Shown here: one piece after another, positions 18,936 to 27,038 of the stretch
How the letters are laid out: each line of letters starts with the position of its first letter
How positions within the stretch are numbered: position 1 is the stretch's first letter
NCBI GenBank assembly: GCA_964548225.1
Contig: CAZJQP010000019.1
Coordinates: forward strand, 1-61,515
Direction: 5' to 3'
Length of the DNA: 61,515 nt
Source: CALMEH01 sp964548225
Lineage (GTDB): Bacteria > Acidobacteriota > Blastocatellia > Pyrinomonadales > Pyrinomonadaceae
Notes under the pieces: model-generated
Databases searched by the model: none
What the model saw: only the letters and a program-made list of their open reading frames with translations
What the model was told of the DNA's origin: nothing
Position numbers and translations under genes: made by a program

Positions 18936-18970
18936 GCAAAAGAAAAAGACCGGACAAAATCTGTCCGGTC
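18936..18970 (-). terminator. Intrinsic terminator after BON-domain gene
   Basis: On the minus strand the stem gaccggaca / tgtccggtc (18948-18970) has a 5-nt loop and runs into a T-rich tract (18936-18947). It lies 31 bp after the stop of the BON gene. Confidence 0.88.
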
Positions 18971-19000
18971 AAGTGATGTTAAACAAAATACTGTGAGAAT

Positions 19001-19549
19001 TTATCGAACCATTTCTTTTTCGATAACCAAATTGTTTATTACCTTAAAAACGCCCGGAACGCCGTTTGCCAAAACATTGGCTAAATTAAAATCACCGCGA
19101 TTGGCAACATAACCTTCGAGCGATACGCGCCCGTTTTCGACAATAATTCGCATTGACGGATTCGGCTCTTGCAAATATCGGTAGAGATTTCCACCGTTTC
19201 GGGCAAATTCTTGCACGACTTGGTAGCGAATTTGATTATCAAACTGCGAAGGCGGAAGGTTTTCGATGTTGTTGATAACTTCCGAAACACCGTCAATGTT
19301 TTTCACGGCGCGTTCTGCACTCTTTTTAACGCCGAGCGAATAAACTTTGCCATAGAGCGTAACGGTCGAGCCGTTGACTTGGAATTTGATGTTATCGAAA
19401 ACGCCGTAATACGGAAGTCCGATAATTTTTTTGAAAACTTTATCTTCAATCGAGCGTTGCGAATTTCCAACCGTTTGCGCCTTTGCGCCGACCGCAAAAA
19501 CGATCAAAAATGCGAACGATAAAACTAGAAAATTTCGTATGTATTTCAT
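19001..19549 (-). CDS. Secreted BON-domain protein
   Basis: The start is ATG 19547-19549 after a strong ggagg ribosome site; a longer frame to 19582 adds nothing plausible. The signal peptide ends near AKAQ. Two BON domains follow. The first, about 45-105, carries FQVNGSTVTLYGKVYS and KNIDGVSEVINNIE. The second, about 110-180, carries MRIIVENGRVSLEGYVANRGD and GVFKVINNLVI. BON domains bind membranes or phospholipids and are found in OsmY-like periplasmic stress proteins. It is a single-gene transcript with its own terminator. Confidence 0.88.
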   Translation of the reverse strand: MKYIRNFLVLSFAFLIVFAVGAKAQTVGNSQRSIEDKVFKKIIGLPYYGVFDNIKFQVNGSTVTLYGKVYSLGVKKSAERAVKNIDGVSEVINNIENLPPSQFDNQIRYQVVQEFARNGGNLYRYLQEPNPSMRIIVENGRVSLEGYVANRGDFNLANVLANGVPGVFKVINNLVIEKEMVR

Positions 19550-19679
19550 CTTTTTTTTCCTCCAACAAATATAAACATTCAAAATTTGTTAGCAGTTATA
19601 AGATGAATCAAAGTGCCGAAAAGATGCCTGATTTTGCAGAAAAACTCACGAAAATAAAAGTGTCAAAGACACGGCAAAT

Positions 19680-20486
19680 TTAATTCGTGCATGTTTCTGT
19701 ATTTGTTGTTGCAGGTGGAAATAAAAACAGCGCGATGAGATAAAAAACGAGCGAGAAAAATTGAATATAACCTGTGGCGGCGGAAAAACGCGGCAAATCT
19801 AAAATATATGTGAGAACTTCTTTTGTCGGGTTTTGCAAAATTCCTTGCAGGAAACCTTCGCTCGCGGGCGCGGTCAAGTTTGCGAGAATCAGATATTTCA
19901 CGACAAACGCCAAACCGAACATCGCGCCCAAACTGCGAATGAGTTTTTTCGTGTCGAATTCCGCAAAAAGATTCATCACCAAAACCCACATAAAACAAAA
20001 TGCGACCGTCCAAAACGGCAAACCTTGTTCCGGCAGAAGCGAATTGAACATCTGCACCGACGCGAAAAAAAGCGCAATCAAACCCGCGCCGTTGGCAATA
20101 TTTTTAAGCGAAGAAAAATCTTCCGAAAACCAACCTTCGAGCCGAATCAAATGTGCGCGAAAAAACAACACAAGCAAAATCGCCGCATAAATCAACGCAA
20201 CGAGCGGCGGTTTGATAAACAAAAACACGCCGTCAACTGCGCCGATTCGCAAACCGCCGAAAAGCGCAACCGTCAAAAAAAGAAACGGCAAAAGCAGATA
20301 AATCTTCTGGTTTTTGATTTTTAATTTTTGATTTTCGATTGGTTTTTCGATTTTCTTCCGCGGCGAAATTTTTGTAATTTCTTCGTCTTCCGCAATTTCG
20401 ACTTCCTGCGCTTCGGGAATTTCCAAAATCTCGCCGTCAATCGTTTCCAAATCGTCTTTTTCTAATTGTTCTGTTTGATTTTTCAC
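19680..20486 (-). CDS. Multi-pass membrane protein of unknown function
   Basis: The protein has about 268 residues. The first 60 are acidic and cytoplasmic (many E and D), then a Lys-rich stretch, then about six hydrophobic segments (starting YLLLPFLFLTVALFGG, LVALIYAAILLVLFF, GLIALFFASVQMF, TVAFCFMWVLVMNLFA, further ones to the C-terminus). I recognise no family. The start is GTG 20484-20486 or the TTG just before it; neither is decisive. It begins 7 bp after the upstream TPR-like gene, so the two form an operon and may work together. Confidence 0.6.
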   Translation of the reverse strand: MKNQTEQLEKDDLETIDGEILEIPEAQEVEIAEDEEITKISPRKKIEKPIENQKLKIKNQKIYLLLPFLFLTVALFGGLRIGAVDGVFLFIKPPLVALIYAAILLVLFFRAHLIRLEGWFSEDFSSLKNIANGAGLIALFFASVQMFNSLLPEQGLPFWTVAFCFMWVLVMNLFAEFDTKKLIRSLGAMFGLAFVVKYLILANLTAPASEGFLQGILQNPTKEVLTYILDLPRFSAATGYIQFFSLVFYLIALFLFPPATTNTETCTN

Positions 20487-20493
20487 CAATTTT

Positions 20494-21021
20494 TCACTTT
20501 CTCTCGCGTGTCCATTTCATCGGGTTGAAATCATCAGCGGTTAATTTCAAACCTTCTTCAAATTCATTTTTCAGTTCGGCGGGCATTTTTAATTTCAAAT
20601 CGGCATCATCGGCACGGAAATTTTTATCAATTTGAATAACACGATTTGTTTGTTCCAAGCCCTGTTTGAAAAGTTCGTCGTCATTATAGACTTTGCCGAA
20701 ACCTTGACGATAAAAACTGTAAGCGATATAAAATTGAGTCTTTGCATCGCGCTTTTCGGTGTCGGCGCGGGAGAAAAAATCTCTCGCAGAAACAAAATTA
20801 TCGGCGCGAAAGGCTTTCAAACCTTCATCAAATTTTTCTTTATTAACTTCATACGTTCCCAAAACAACCTCGGTTTTGGTCGAAGCGGTTTCGATTGTTT
20901 GCTTGGCTTTGGCGGAAACTTCTTCAAAAGTTCTCGGTTCTGCCCAATAAAGCCAGACAACAAAAATGCCGTAAAAAGCAATCAAAACAAGACTTAGAAT
21001 TTGGAGATACTTTTCTTTCAT
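20494..21021 (-). CDS. Membrane-anchored TPR-like protein
   Basis: The 175-residue protein has one N-terminal membrane segment (LQILSLVLIAFYGIFVVWLY) and a helical periplasmic or cytoplasmic part. The stretch EGLKAFRADNFVSARDFFSRAD followed by TQFYIAYSFYRQGFG reads as one to two TPR repeats, suggesting a protein-protein adaptor. It heads a two-gene unit with the membrane protein downstream. The island's left end lies 73 bp upstream of its start, so its native promoter region may have been separated from older upstream DNA by the insertion. Confidence 0.6.
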   Translation of the reverse strand: MKEKYLQILSLVLIAFYGIFVVWLYWAEPRTFEEVSAKAKQTIETASTKTEVVLGTYEVNKEKFDEGLKAFRADNFVSARDFFSRADTEKRDAKTQFYIAYSFYRQGFGKVYNDDELFKQGLEQTNRVIQIDKNFRADDADLKLKMPAELKNEFEEGLKLTADDFNPMKWTRERK

Positions 21022-21094
21022 TTATTTTTTCGTCAATCCATTAAACCATTTAATATTAACATTTAACTGAACTTATAAAAACTTGAAAAAAACA

Positions 21095-21116
21095 ACTGTG
21101 GGGGAATATGTGGGGA
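21095..21116. other. Left attachment site candidate
   Basis: The sequence begins actgtgggggaat and ends tgtgggga. It matches 38059-38080 at 21 of 22 positions (a versus t at position 14) and lies 10 bp past the integrase stop codon. The internal direct repeat tgtgggg...tgtgggg suggests paired recombinase core sites. Confidence 0.75.
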
Positions 21117-21126
21117 GTGTTTGCAA

Positions 21127-22290
21127 CTATGCCGCTTTTGCTTGATAAACTTCTGTTAATTTACGCGCCGATTTTTCTGCTTGTTGGCTTTCCCAATTAA
21201 GTCTGGCGTTTTCCATTCGCCGCATTGCGTCTGCTTTATGGTCGTTTGATGGATGCACATACTTTTTCGTCATTTCAATTTTGCTATGTCCAAGTAATTC
21301 CTGCAAGGTCGCAATATCCGTTCCGCATTCGACTTGTCGAGTGGCGTAGGTATGCCGCAAATCGTAGATGCGAAACTTCAATACACCTGAGCGGTCTAAG
21401 GCTTTGTAGTGGGTATTATCCACAAAGCCGCGTCCGCCCGAAAACAGAAAACCGTCAATGGCATTCTCCAATCTTGGTTTCAGAATTTCGATTGCTCTTT
21501 TTGAGAGATACGGAATTAAACGCCGTCCGGCTTTGGTCTTTGATTGACGAACAAATAAACTGCCGCCGTTTTCAAGTGAAACATCGTCAACGGTCAAATT
21601 CCGTAGTTCCATTGGTCGTAATCCGGTTTCAATCATAATAGTTGCAAAATCGCGTAACGGTTGCGGACAAGCCAATAAATATTGCTTTTCTTCGGCATAG
21701 GTCAGAACGCGGAAATCTCTCGGCTCTTCCGTTAAAAAACTGATGTTCCAAGCCGGATTTACTCTTAATACTTCATTTCTAACCAATCTATTCAGCATTT
21801 TTTTCAGACATCCCAATTCACGATTTATGGTTGTCGGGGAAATCTTTTTTTTCTCTTGCTTTATTGGATTAGCCTTTTTTCGTTGCGGATATTTTGTGCC
21901 GCCTTTTTTCGGCTTTCTTCCGCGTAGGCGACCAAATTCATTGCTCCGATTCATCACAAATTTTTCAACCATTTCAGTAGTTATTTCATCTATTCGGAGT
22001 TTTCCGAAATAGCGCAACAAAACTTTTGATGCACTTTGATAGCGTGTATATGTATTTTGTTTGCGTTCAAATTCAACCCATTTCAAAAAATCAGTCAGAG
22101 CCTCTGCGAACATCGGCATTTCTCTTTTTTCAACGTGCAATCCGATTTCACCTTTTACTAAAGCGGTTCTATAAGCTCGCTCATATTCTTCCGCTTTGCG
22201 TAGATTGCCAAGATGCGAAGATTTACGAATTCTTTGACCTTGATAGACGAACTCAAACCAATAAGTCTTTCCGCGTTTATAAACTGCCAT
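21127..22290 (-). CDS. Tyrosine recombinase / phage-type integrase
   Basis: This site-specific recombinase is the likely driver of island integration and excision. The N-terminal arm-binding part (VYKRGKTYWFEFVYQGQRI) is followed by a SAM-like core-binding domain (about 58-150). The catalytic domain carries Arg in ETGLRPMELRNL, the Lys region QSKTKAGRR, the LRHTYATR box (H-x-x-R), GHSK and the nucleophile Tyr in KKYVHP. All catalytic residues are present. At 387 residues it is full length. It sits next to the left attachment site with one base between it and the next upstream gene. Confidence 0.95.
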   Translation of the reverse strand: MAVYKRGKTYWFEFVYQGQRIRKSSHLGNLRKAEEYERAYRTALVKGEIGLHVEKREMPMFAEALTDFLKWVEFERKQNTYTRYQSASKVLLRYFGKLRIDEITTEMVEKFVMNRSNEFGRLRGRKPKKGGTKYPQRKKANPIKQEKKKISPTTINRELGCLKKMLNRLVRNEVLRVNPAWNISFLTEEPRDFRVLTYAEEKQYLLACPQPLRDFATIMIETGLRPMELRNLTVDDVSLENGGSLFVRQSKTKAGRRLIPYLSKRAIEILKPRLENAIDGFLFSGGRGFVDNTHYKALDRSGVLKFRIYDLRHTYATRQVECGTDIATLQELLGHSKIEMTKKYVHPSNDHKADAMRRMENARLNWESQQAEKSARKLTEVYQAKAA

Positions 22291-22291
22291 T

Positions 22292-23395
22292 TTATTTATT
22301 CTCCTTTTTTTTCGTTTTGTTTTTCCGTGCGGCTAAATATAGCTGACCGCTTTTTTTCCAATTCTCTCGTAAAAGTTTCATACGTCTGTTTCGGGCGTGT
22401 TTCGGCGAACAGGTGTAGGCATCTTTACGGTTTGCCCAAAAGAACCTTTTACAATATTCACACATCCTTAATCTTGAAATATTCATTCCTTGCAAGGCTT
22501 CGACATAAGGCGAGGCGCGAAATTCGACATTTCCGGTTGTATCTACGGACACAGTTGCTTTCAAATCTTTTGAATCGAGAAATATAGTAAATTCAGCCAA
22601 CAAATCTAAAAGAAAAAATAATTTATTCGCGTATTCGTGGCTAACTTCGCGCAAAATGAAAGATTTAGAAAAGGCTTCAAAAAGTTCTTCTGCTTCAACA
22701 TCATTACAACCGTAATCATCTTTTTCATTTAATCCGATGGCACGAACCGCCAAATAGACGGTAATGCTCTTGCGATAGGTTTCGCTTAAAGAAATGAACG
22801 CATCTCGCAAATATCGGGCATATTTCTTACTTGCCGGAAGTTCGTAAAGATGGTCTATATCTTGGAATAATTTATTCCAAACCTCTAAAACACTTTCATT
22901 TTTATCAACGAGGTCGGTGATTTCTTTTTCTTGACTTAATTTATGAAAGACATAGAGATTTTTCAGAAACCTTCTGATTTCAAACACAATGTTTGCTTTT
23001 TCTAAAGCTATTCGACTAAATTTCATCAAGCCTTTTTTTGTTATTTTTGCAGTTGGCTTTCCGTTCTCAAAAATTGCATCTCTTTCATCCAATACTGCTG
23101 TTAGAAGTCTTAAATGTTCGGGCATTGAAAGAGTAGAAAGTTTTTCTTCCCAATGCTTGAAAGCAATCTCAAATCCGTAATTCTCATATTCTTTATCCCA
23201 ATCGAAACTAAAATCCGGCGGCAAGATGTTTGCCTTTTCAATTAACTCTAAAAGTTTCGGGTTTGCTTCAAATTTGGCTCTTGACCTTTTTGAAAGTTTT
23301 TCAGAATTAGGTAGCGTTTCTTTGCCATATTCTACTTGCAGAATTTGAATACCATTCTTTGCTTTTTTGTTGTTATGCTGTGCGTTTTGTTGCAT
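22292..23395 (-). CDS. CGNR-like zinc-finger protein of the island
   Basis: The protein has about 367 residues from ATG 23393-23395. Most of it is helical and not recognised. The C-terminal 60 residues hold MCEYCKRFFWANRKDAYTC followed by SPKHARNRR. This matches the CGNR/ABATE-type zinc finger, a nucleic-acid-binding end often seen in bacterial regulators. It is read just before the integrase (1-bp gap), so it may regulate or assist recombination. It is divergent from the excisionase-like gene, with a 39-bp gap that must hold both promoters. Confidence 0.6.
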   Translation of the reverse strand: MQQNAQHNNKKAKNGIQILQVEYGKETLPNSEKLSKRSRAKFEANPKLLELIEKANILPPDFSFDWDKEYENYGFEIAFKHWEEKLSTLSMPEHLRLLTAVLDERDAIFENGKPTAKITKKGLMKFSRIALEKANIVFEIRRFLKNLYVFHKLSQEKEITDLVDKNESVLEVWNKLFQDIDHLYELPASKKYARYLRDAFISLSETYRKSITVYLAVRAIGLNEKDDYGCNDVEAEELFEAFSKSFILREVSHEYANKLFFLLDLLAEFTIFLDSKDLKATVSVDTTGNVEFRASPYVEALQGMNISRLRMCEYCKRFFWANRKDAYTCSPKHARNRRMKLLRENWKKSGQLYLAARKNKTKKKENK

Positions 23396-23434
23396 AATGT
23401 AAATGGATATTAACACAAAGAGGAATTGGACGCA

Positions 23435-23632
23435 ATGCAAGAAAACGCTACATCAATGCAAGAACGGAAAATAGCATACAGTATTCGGGAAATGTCGAAA
23501 CTCGTCGGAATTTGTGAAAGAAAAATCTACTATGAAATTGAGCAAGGTAAATTGAAGATTTCCAAAATCGGACGGCGCAATGTAGTTCGGGCGGTTGAGA
23601 TTGACCGTTGGTTAAGTGAAGCTGAGGGATAA
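23435..23632 (+). CDS. Excisionase-like helix-turn-helix protein
   Basis: The 65-residue protein reads YSIREMSKLVGICERKIYYE followed by IEQGKLKISKIGRRNVV and ends VEIDRWLSEAEG. This is the HTH_17/MerR-type fold of excisionases: a recognition helix then a wing. The ATG at 23435 is preferred; the aggaa ribosome site at about 23421 also allows a TTG at 23426. It is divergent from the integrase operon and the first gene of the plus-strand run, the usual place for an Xis/control protein. Confidence 0.75.
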   Translation: MQENATSMQERKIAYSIREMSKLVGICERKIYYEIEQGKLKISKIGRRNVVRAVEIDRWLSEAEG

Positions 23633-23634
23633 TT

Positions 23635-24585
23635 TTGAACAATTCGGAAAAAAGATTTCTTGATACGGTTATGTTAAAGCATAACTATTTTAATCTGCCG
23701 CCGCCGGGAGATTTTTTATCGAAAAATTGGTTCAAAAAGACAAATGTTAAATCGGGAATGATTGCCGTCTATGTTCTGAAAGTTCCAAAGAATTCCAGAT
23801 TGCCGCGAATGACATTATCACAATCGGCGGATTACATTTGGCACTTGATGGTTGAAGTATCTCTTTCGGCGTGGCAGAGAGGCTCAAATATTCAACTGTG
23901 TAATGAGATTGAAATCCGGCAATGTCTTTATCTTTTATCTGAATATGTATTTGAAAAAAGCGGACTGAATTTTGACGCTTTCACGGCAAAGGTTGGTCGA
24001 ATTGATGTCGCGGAAGATATACAGGTCGGCGCGGCGAACATCAAGCGAATAATTAAACAGGTTTCCCGAACAGAACTTAACGGATTTGACCGTCATAACA
24101 TCAATGATGAAACGATACTTTTTAAGAACATCGGACAAGTTTTGAATGTTGAAATCACATTCTACGACAAATTTAGACAAGCCTGTAAAGAATATCCGAA
24201 CGCCGCAGATTTAGATTTTGCGCGTGGCATTTTGAGGCAGGAAGTAAGACTTAGAAAAACTAAAATAGCCAAAATTGTAAAAGAACTGAGTTTACCAAAC
24301 CAAACCGCCGAAGTTTTACTTACACAAGAAGTTGCCGAGCATATCTTGAATTACGGCAAGGAAACGGTTTATTTCGATTTGTCGCTGAAAGCCGAAGATG
24401 ATTGGATTTTTGAACTTGCGACAAGATTGCCGATTGGCAAAGCAATTCTCATAATCGGCTTTGTGTTTTTGCTCCGAAGATTCGGAAGTGATTTTTACGA
24501 ATTAGCAGTTCTCGACTTCAATAAACGAAGCTATCAACGATACATCAAGAGATGTTTTGATAACGGTGTAAATCCTTTTGAGTAA
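23635..24585 (+). CDS. Probable phage gene II/X-type replication initiator
   Basis: The 316-residue protein has a central part that reads AKVGRIDVAEDIQVG. Further on come VEITFYDKFRQACKEYPN and ARGILRQEVRLRKTK. This order (R-x-D strand, then YDK, then R.EVR) is that of phage replication protein CRI/G2P-like rolling-circle initiators. The catalytic Tyr cannot be assigned with confidence. The start is a TTG two bases after the upstream stop; an ATG 12 codons in is the alternative. If right, the island had or has a replicating circular stage. Confidence 0.5.
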   Translation: MNNSEKRFLDTVMLKHNYFNLPPPGDFLSKNWFKKTNVKSGMIAVYVLKVPKNSRLPRMTLSQSADYIWHLMVEVSLSAWQRGSNIQLCNEIEIRQCLYLLSEYVFEKSGLNFDAFTAKVGRIDVAEDIQVGAANIKRIIKQVSRTELNGFDRHNINDETILFKNIGQVLNVEITFYDKFRQACKEYPNAADLDFARGILRQEVRLRKTKIAKIVKELSLPNQTAEVLLTQEVAEHILNYGKETVYFDLSLKAEDDWIFELATRLPIGKAILIIGFVFLLRRFGSDFYELAVLDFNKRSYQRYIKRCFDNGVNPFE

Positions 24586-24994
24586 TACTGTAACGATTTG
24601 CGACAAATCTGTCGCGCCGAACAGCGAAATGATACAAAACAACCCAACAATTCTAAGAATGTCCGAATGGCAAAAGCAACGAACTACGCAAGCGGTTTGG
24701 ACAGCAACAGAAATTATCAATCATCGCCTAAGTGAAATGAATGCTTACAGGTATAAGATGCTTTCAAATCTTAATAAACACACAGGTAGAATATGCCTCA
24801 ATTTCGATACGGACTTTATGAAAGTATCGCATAAATTACTTTTAGGATTTATTCAACCAAAATACAAGAAAAGCACAATTAGACAGCGGGATGTCATTAC
24901 CGAATCGCTCCGAATTGCAAAAGAAACGGGCGCATCATATCAGGAAATCAGAGAATTATTTTTGTTATTGATGAATCGCTATATTTACCTTTAA
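24578..24994 (+). CDS. Hypothetical island protein
   Basis: The 138-residue protein uses a TTG start overlapping the stop of the replication-like gene by 8 bp, so the two are coupled. It is polar with few clear motifs; the middle part is basic (KPKYKKSTIRQRD-like), consistent with nucleic-acid binding. I do not recognise a family. Position within a tight run Xis-Rep-this-next supports it being a real gene. Confidence 0.5.
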   Translation: MSNTVTICDKSVAPNSEMIQNNPTILRMSEWQKQRTTQAVWTATEIINHRLSEMNAYRYKMLSNLNKHTGRICLNFDTDFMKVSHKLLLGFIQPKYKKSTIRQRDVITESLRIAKETGASYQEIRELFLLLMNRYIYL

Positions 24995-24996
24995 TT

Positions 24997-25329
24997 ATGC
25001 CTTGTTCAATCTGCCAACATCCGCAACAAGCGGAAATGATTATTGATTATGCCAACTCTTGTTCACTAAGGGCAACGGCAAGGCGTTTCGGTGCGGGTTA
25101 TCGAAGTCTGCACAGACATCTTGGACGCTGTATCTTTTATCTGATGGCAGAACAAGAGCAAAAAGACTATGAACAAGAGTTTGCGGAAGTTGCCGAACTA
25201 TTGCGGCTTAATTTTCAGCCGCCGCCGAAACCGTATCGCCGGAAGTCAATCATTACCAAAAAAGTTGAATTTACTTGGAGTCGTCGGGCGTGGGCAAAAA
25301 GAGTATGCCATAGGGCAAAAAAAGCCTGA
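24997..25329 (+). CDS. Small Cys/His and helix-turn-helix protein
   Basis: The 110-residue protein begins with CSICQHPQQAEMIIDYANSC and continues RATARRFGAGYRSLHRHLGRC. A CxxC...H zinc knuckle is followed by a resolvase-like HTH (family pattern 'R.IARR.GVS...L.RH'). Such proteins are common in phage-like elements as DNA binders or small terminase-type subunits. The C-terminus is strongly basic. The ATG is two bases after the upstream stop. Confidence 0.55.
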   Translation: MPCSICQHPQQAEMIIDYANSCSLRATARRFGAGYRSLHRHLGRCIFYLMAEQEQKDYEQEFAEVAELLRLNFQPPPKPYRRKSIITKKVEFTWSRRAWAKRVCHRAKKA

Positions 25330-25331
25330 AA

Positions 25332-25448
25332 ATGACCAAAACAGAGGCAAGAGAGCGGCGAGGTGTCACGGCAACATTGCAAAATTATCGTTTTTATTCT
25401 CGTAAATATAGCGAAATCAATGAGATAAGCAAATTCGGTAAATGCTAA
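25332..25448 (+). CDS. Possible 38-residue peptide
   Basis: An ATG two bases after the preceding stop opens a 38-codon frame beginning MTKTEARERRGV and ending SKFGKC. It is basic and polar. The tight spacing fits an operon, but there is no ribosome site beyond coupling and no recognisable family. It could be chance. Confidence 0.3.
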   Translation: MTKTEARERRGVTATLQNYRFYSRKYSEINEISKFGKC

Positions 25449-25485
25449 TTTGTTGACATTGATAGCTTTTTTATGGTCAACAAAT
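25448..25485. promoter_or_regulatory. 10-bp inverted repeat, operator candidate
   Basis: The arms atttgttgac (25448-25457) and gtcaacaaat (25476-25485) are exact complements around 18 bp rich in T. The left arm contains ttgaca, a good -35 hexamer, but no convincing -10 follows at the right distance. It lies in the 275-bp gap after the small island genes; no other structure is evident in 25449-25604. Confidence 0.4.
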
Positions 25486-25604
25486 GATAAACATTTTAAC
25501 TGTAACAATTTAGCAAATGAGTTTTTCAAAATAATAAGATATTGAGGCTATCCTAATTGTGAATTGATGACAAAAAAACAAACAGGTCGGCTCAAATAAA
25601 ATAT

Positions 25605-25844
25605 ATGTTAGTTACAATTATTCCAAGTGTCAGGCAAATAAGAAGATACGCAGAATCCGCCCTCAATGGTTTTGAGGATTTAAGCACTGATAATGCAGTG
25701 GAAAATGCGCGGTGTGAATTAAAAAGTTTGCTAACTTACCTTGATAGGCTTCATAACACAGATGATGCCGTGTGCGAATCGTTTATCTCTGGAGTCGAAA
25801 GTTGGGTCAAAGTTGAACTCTTTATCCGTAATCTCGACGGCTGA
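25605..25844 (+). CDS. Hypothetical small protein
   Basis: The frame of 79 residues opens with an ATG but no clear ribosome site. It is mostly helical and acidic (PSVRQIRRYAESALNGFED). It overlaps the convergent WYL-like gene by 114 bp. Of the two, the minus-strand gene has much better translation signals, so this one may be spurious or a short antisense gene. Confidence 0.35.
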   Translation: MLVTIIPSVRQIRRYAESALNGFEDLSTDNAVENARCELKSLLTYLDRLHNTDDAVCESFISGVESWVKVELFIRNLDG

Positions 25845-26069
25845 GATTTTATTCAACTCAAAATTGCGCGGCTCACGTTTTGGCGGTTTTAGCGGTTTAT
25901 TTTTATCTTCGGTTTGAATACCTGTTAAATTTATATGGTCAACGGTTGATTTATAAACCGCCTGCGGTTCAAAGGTTCGCCAATAAATGTCTTTGTCATA
26001 TTTGAGCCGAATAATTAGATGTTTCCCAATTGCTTCGCAGAGATTGTTTTCTAACTGATAATTTCGCAT
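25731..26069 (-). CDS. Small WYL-like protein
   Basis: The 112-residue protein starts at an ATG with a strong aaggag ribosome site 7 bp upstream. The order LIIRLKYDKDIYWRTFEPQAVY, then R-rich NFELNKISAVEITDKEFNF, follows the WYL-domain pattern (I.Y....R...P..l ... R.f...+I..v......F). WYL domains sense nucleic-acid ligands and regulate defence or repair genes. Here the domain stands alone without an HTH. Assignment by pattern, moderate. Confidence 0.5.
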   Translation of the reverse strand: MRNYQLENNLCEAIGKHLIIRLKYDKDIYWRTFEPQAVYKSTVDHINLTGIQTEDKNKPLKPPKREPRNFELNKISAVEITDKEFNFDPTFDSRDKRFAHGIICVMKPIKVS

Positions 26070-26094
26070 ATTTTACTCCTTTTACTTAAATTCT

Positions 26095-26334
26095 ATGTTC
26101 GGAAAATTGTTTGAATGGTTAAAATTACCTGCCCTTTTTCGTCCGTTTCGTTATTATGATGGTGAAACAGGACAGGTAATCGAAATTAAAACATCATCTT
26201 GTTACGCCAAACTTATTGTTGGAAACAAAGAGTTTTTCTTTATCCGTGAAACGGGTAAATATGACGGTTTTGGAAAGATGTCAGTCGAAAGTAACCTACC
26301 TAACATTGATTGCAAGGCGGATTATACTCGTTAA
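26095..26334 (+). CDS. Hypothetical small protein
   Basis: The 79-residue frame has an ATG but no obvious ribosome site. It has alternating hydrophobic strands (AKLIVGNKEFFFIRETGKYDG), so it may fold as a small beta protein. Its 3' end overlaps the GIY-YIG gene by 35 bp. Family unknown. Confidence 0.4.
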   Translation: MFGKLFEWLKLPALFRPFRYYDGETGQVIEIKTSSCYAKLIVGNKEFFFIRETGKYDGFGKMSVESNLPNIDCKADYTR

Positions 26335-26578
26335 TAAGTTGACGCTCACGATTAACTCTTAATGTTTTATCACGAACAATCTCTGCAATTAAAAATGCAG
26401 GTTTATATTTGTGCATTAAATGTTGCGTATCGCAACAATGCTCATCCATACGCCGACGCAGATTGTCAGTTTGTCCAACATAAATAAGTTGTTTTTGAGC
26501 GTTCAAAATTCCATAAACCGCAGGAATTTCTTTCCAAGTCGAATTAAAGTTATAAGTAGTGTTGTTATTAAAAGGCAT
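26300..26578 (-). CDS. Small GIY-YIG nuclease-domain protein
   Basis: The 92-residue protein carries AVYGILNAQKQLIYVGQTDN, i.e. the GIY-YIG strand pair as VYG...YVG. It continues with LRRRMDEH, a catalytic-type Arg, and ERQLINEYNPPCN, the Glu metal ligand and the usual family ending. A strong ribosome site (aaggaggg) precedes the ATG. Stand-alone proteins of this size are nicking or structure-specific nucleases of mobile elements. No intron structure is adjacent that would mark it as a homing enzyme. Confidence 0.82.
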   Translation of the reverse strand: MPFNNNTTYNFNSTWKEIPAVYGILNAQKQLIYVGQTDNLRRRMDEHCCDTQHLMHKYKPAFLIAEIVRDKTLRVNRERQLINEYNPPCNQC

Positions 26579-26733
26579 TTTGCCCTCCTTATCTAATAGG
26601 TCGCCTCACTTCGGCGATTTTCATAATAAAGCCAACAATTCAGCGATATTACTAAGCTATCCGTCCGTCTTTTGACCAAAAAGGCAGACGGAAAATAGCT
26701 TTCGCCGTTAATTGCAGTGATTTAGCTTTTTAT

Positions 26734-26888
26734 TGAACCTGTTAGTTTGGAGATTTAGGTATCTCGAATGTTAGTTCTTCCTTGACAATGGGCGATATAG
26801 CGGGTAATTTAATAACTGATATATCGCCATCTGTTTGCATCTGCGCTAACAGGTTCAAAGGCAAGGTTGCTACAACAACCTTGCCTTT
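26734..26888. ncRNA. Nested stem-loops with embedded promoter, ncRNA or regulatory candidate
   Basis: This lies in a 460-bp stretch without a gene (26579-27038). Outer arms tgaacctgttag (26734-26745) and ctaacaggttca (26846-26857) are exact complements. Inside lie 9-bp arms ggcgatata (26791) and tatatcgcc (26820). A 13-bp perfect hairpin (26857-26888) follows directly. The consensus -35 ttgaca (26783) stands 17 bp from taattt. A plus-strand RNA starting near 26818 would end at the 3' hairpin, though only three T follow. Weaker complementary stretches lie at 26655-26700. The rest of the gap shows nothing clear. Confidence 0.45.
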
Positions 26889-27038
26889 AATTATGCACAA
26901 AAAAACCAGAAAATCAATTACCCACAAATCAATTAGTGTGTCCTGTTTGTCCAACAACCCCCAAATATTGTGTAGGTTAAAGTTTTACTTTAACTCTTGC
27001 CAAAACCTTAAATCTATTTTTTATTATCTTTCGTGAAA

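Noticed and set aside
18861..19112. Plus-strand frame of 83 codons after typA
   Set aside because: It runs through an inverted repeat, a terminator and the antisense of the BON gene; Lys-rich, no ribosome site.
26300..26578. Homing endonuclease of a group I intron
   Set aside because: The GIY-YIG protein is the short stand-alone type and no interrupted gene or intron core is visible around it.
26742..26957. Minus-strand frame of 71 codons in the structured gap
   Set aside because: It spans the perfect stems, which explain its composition, and has no start signal.
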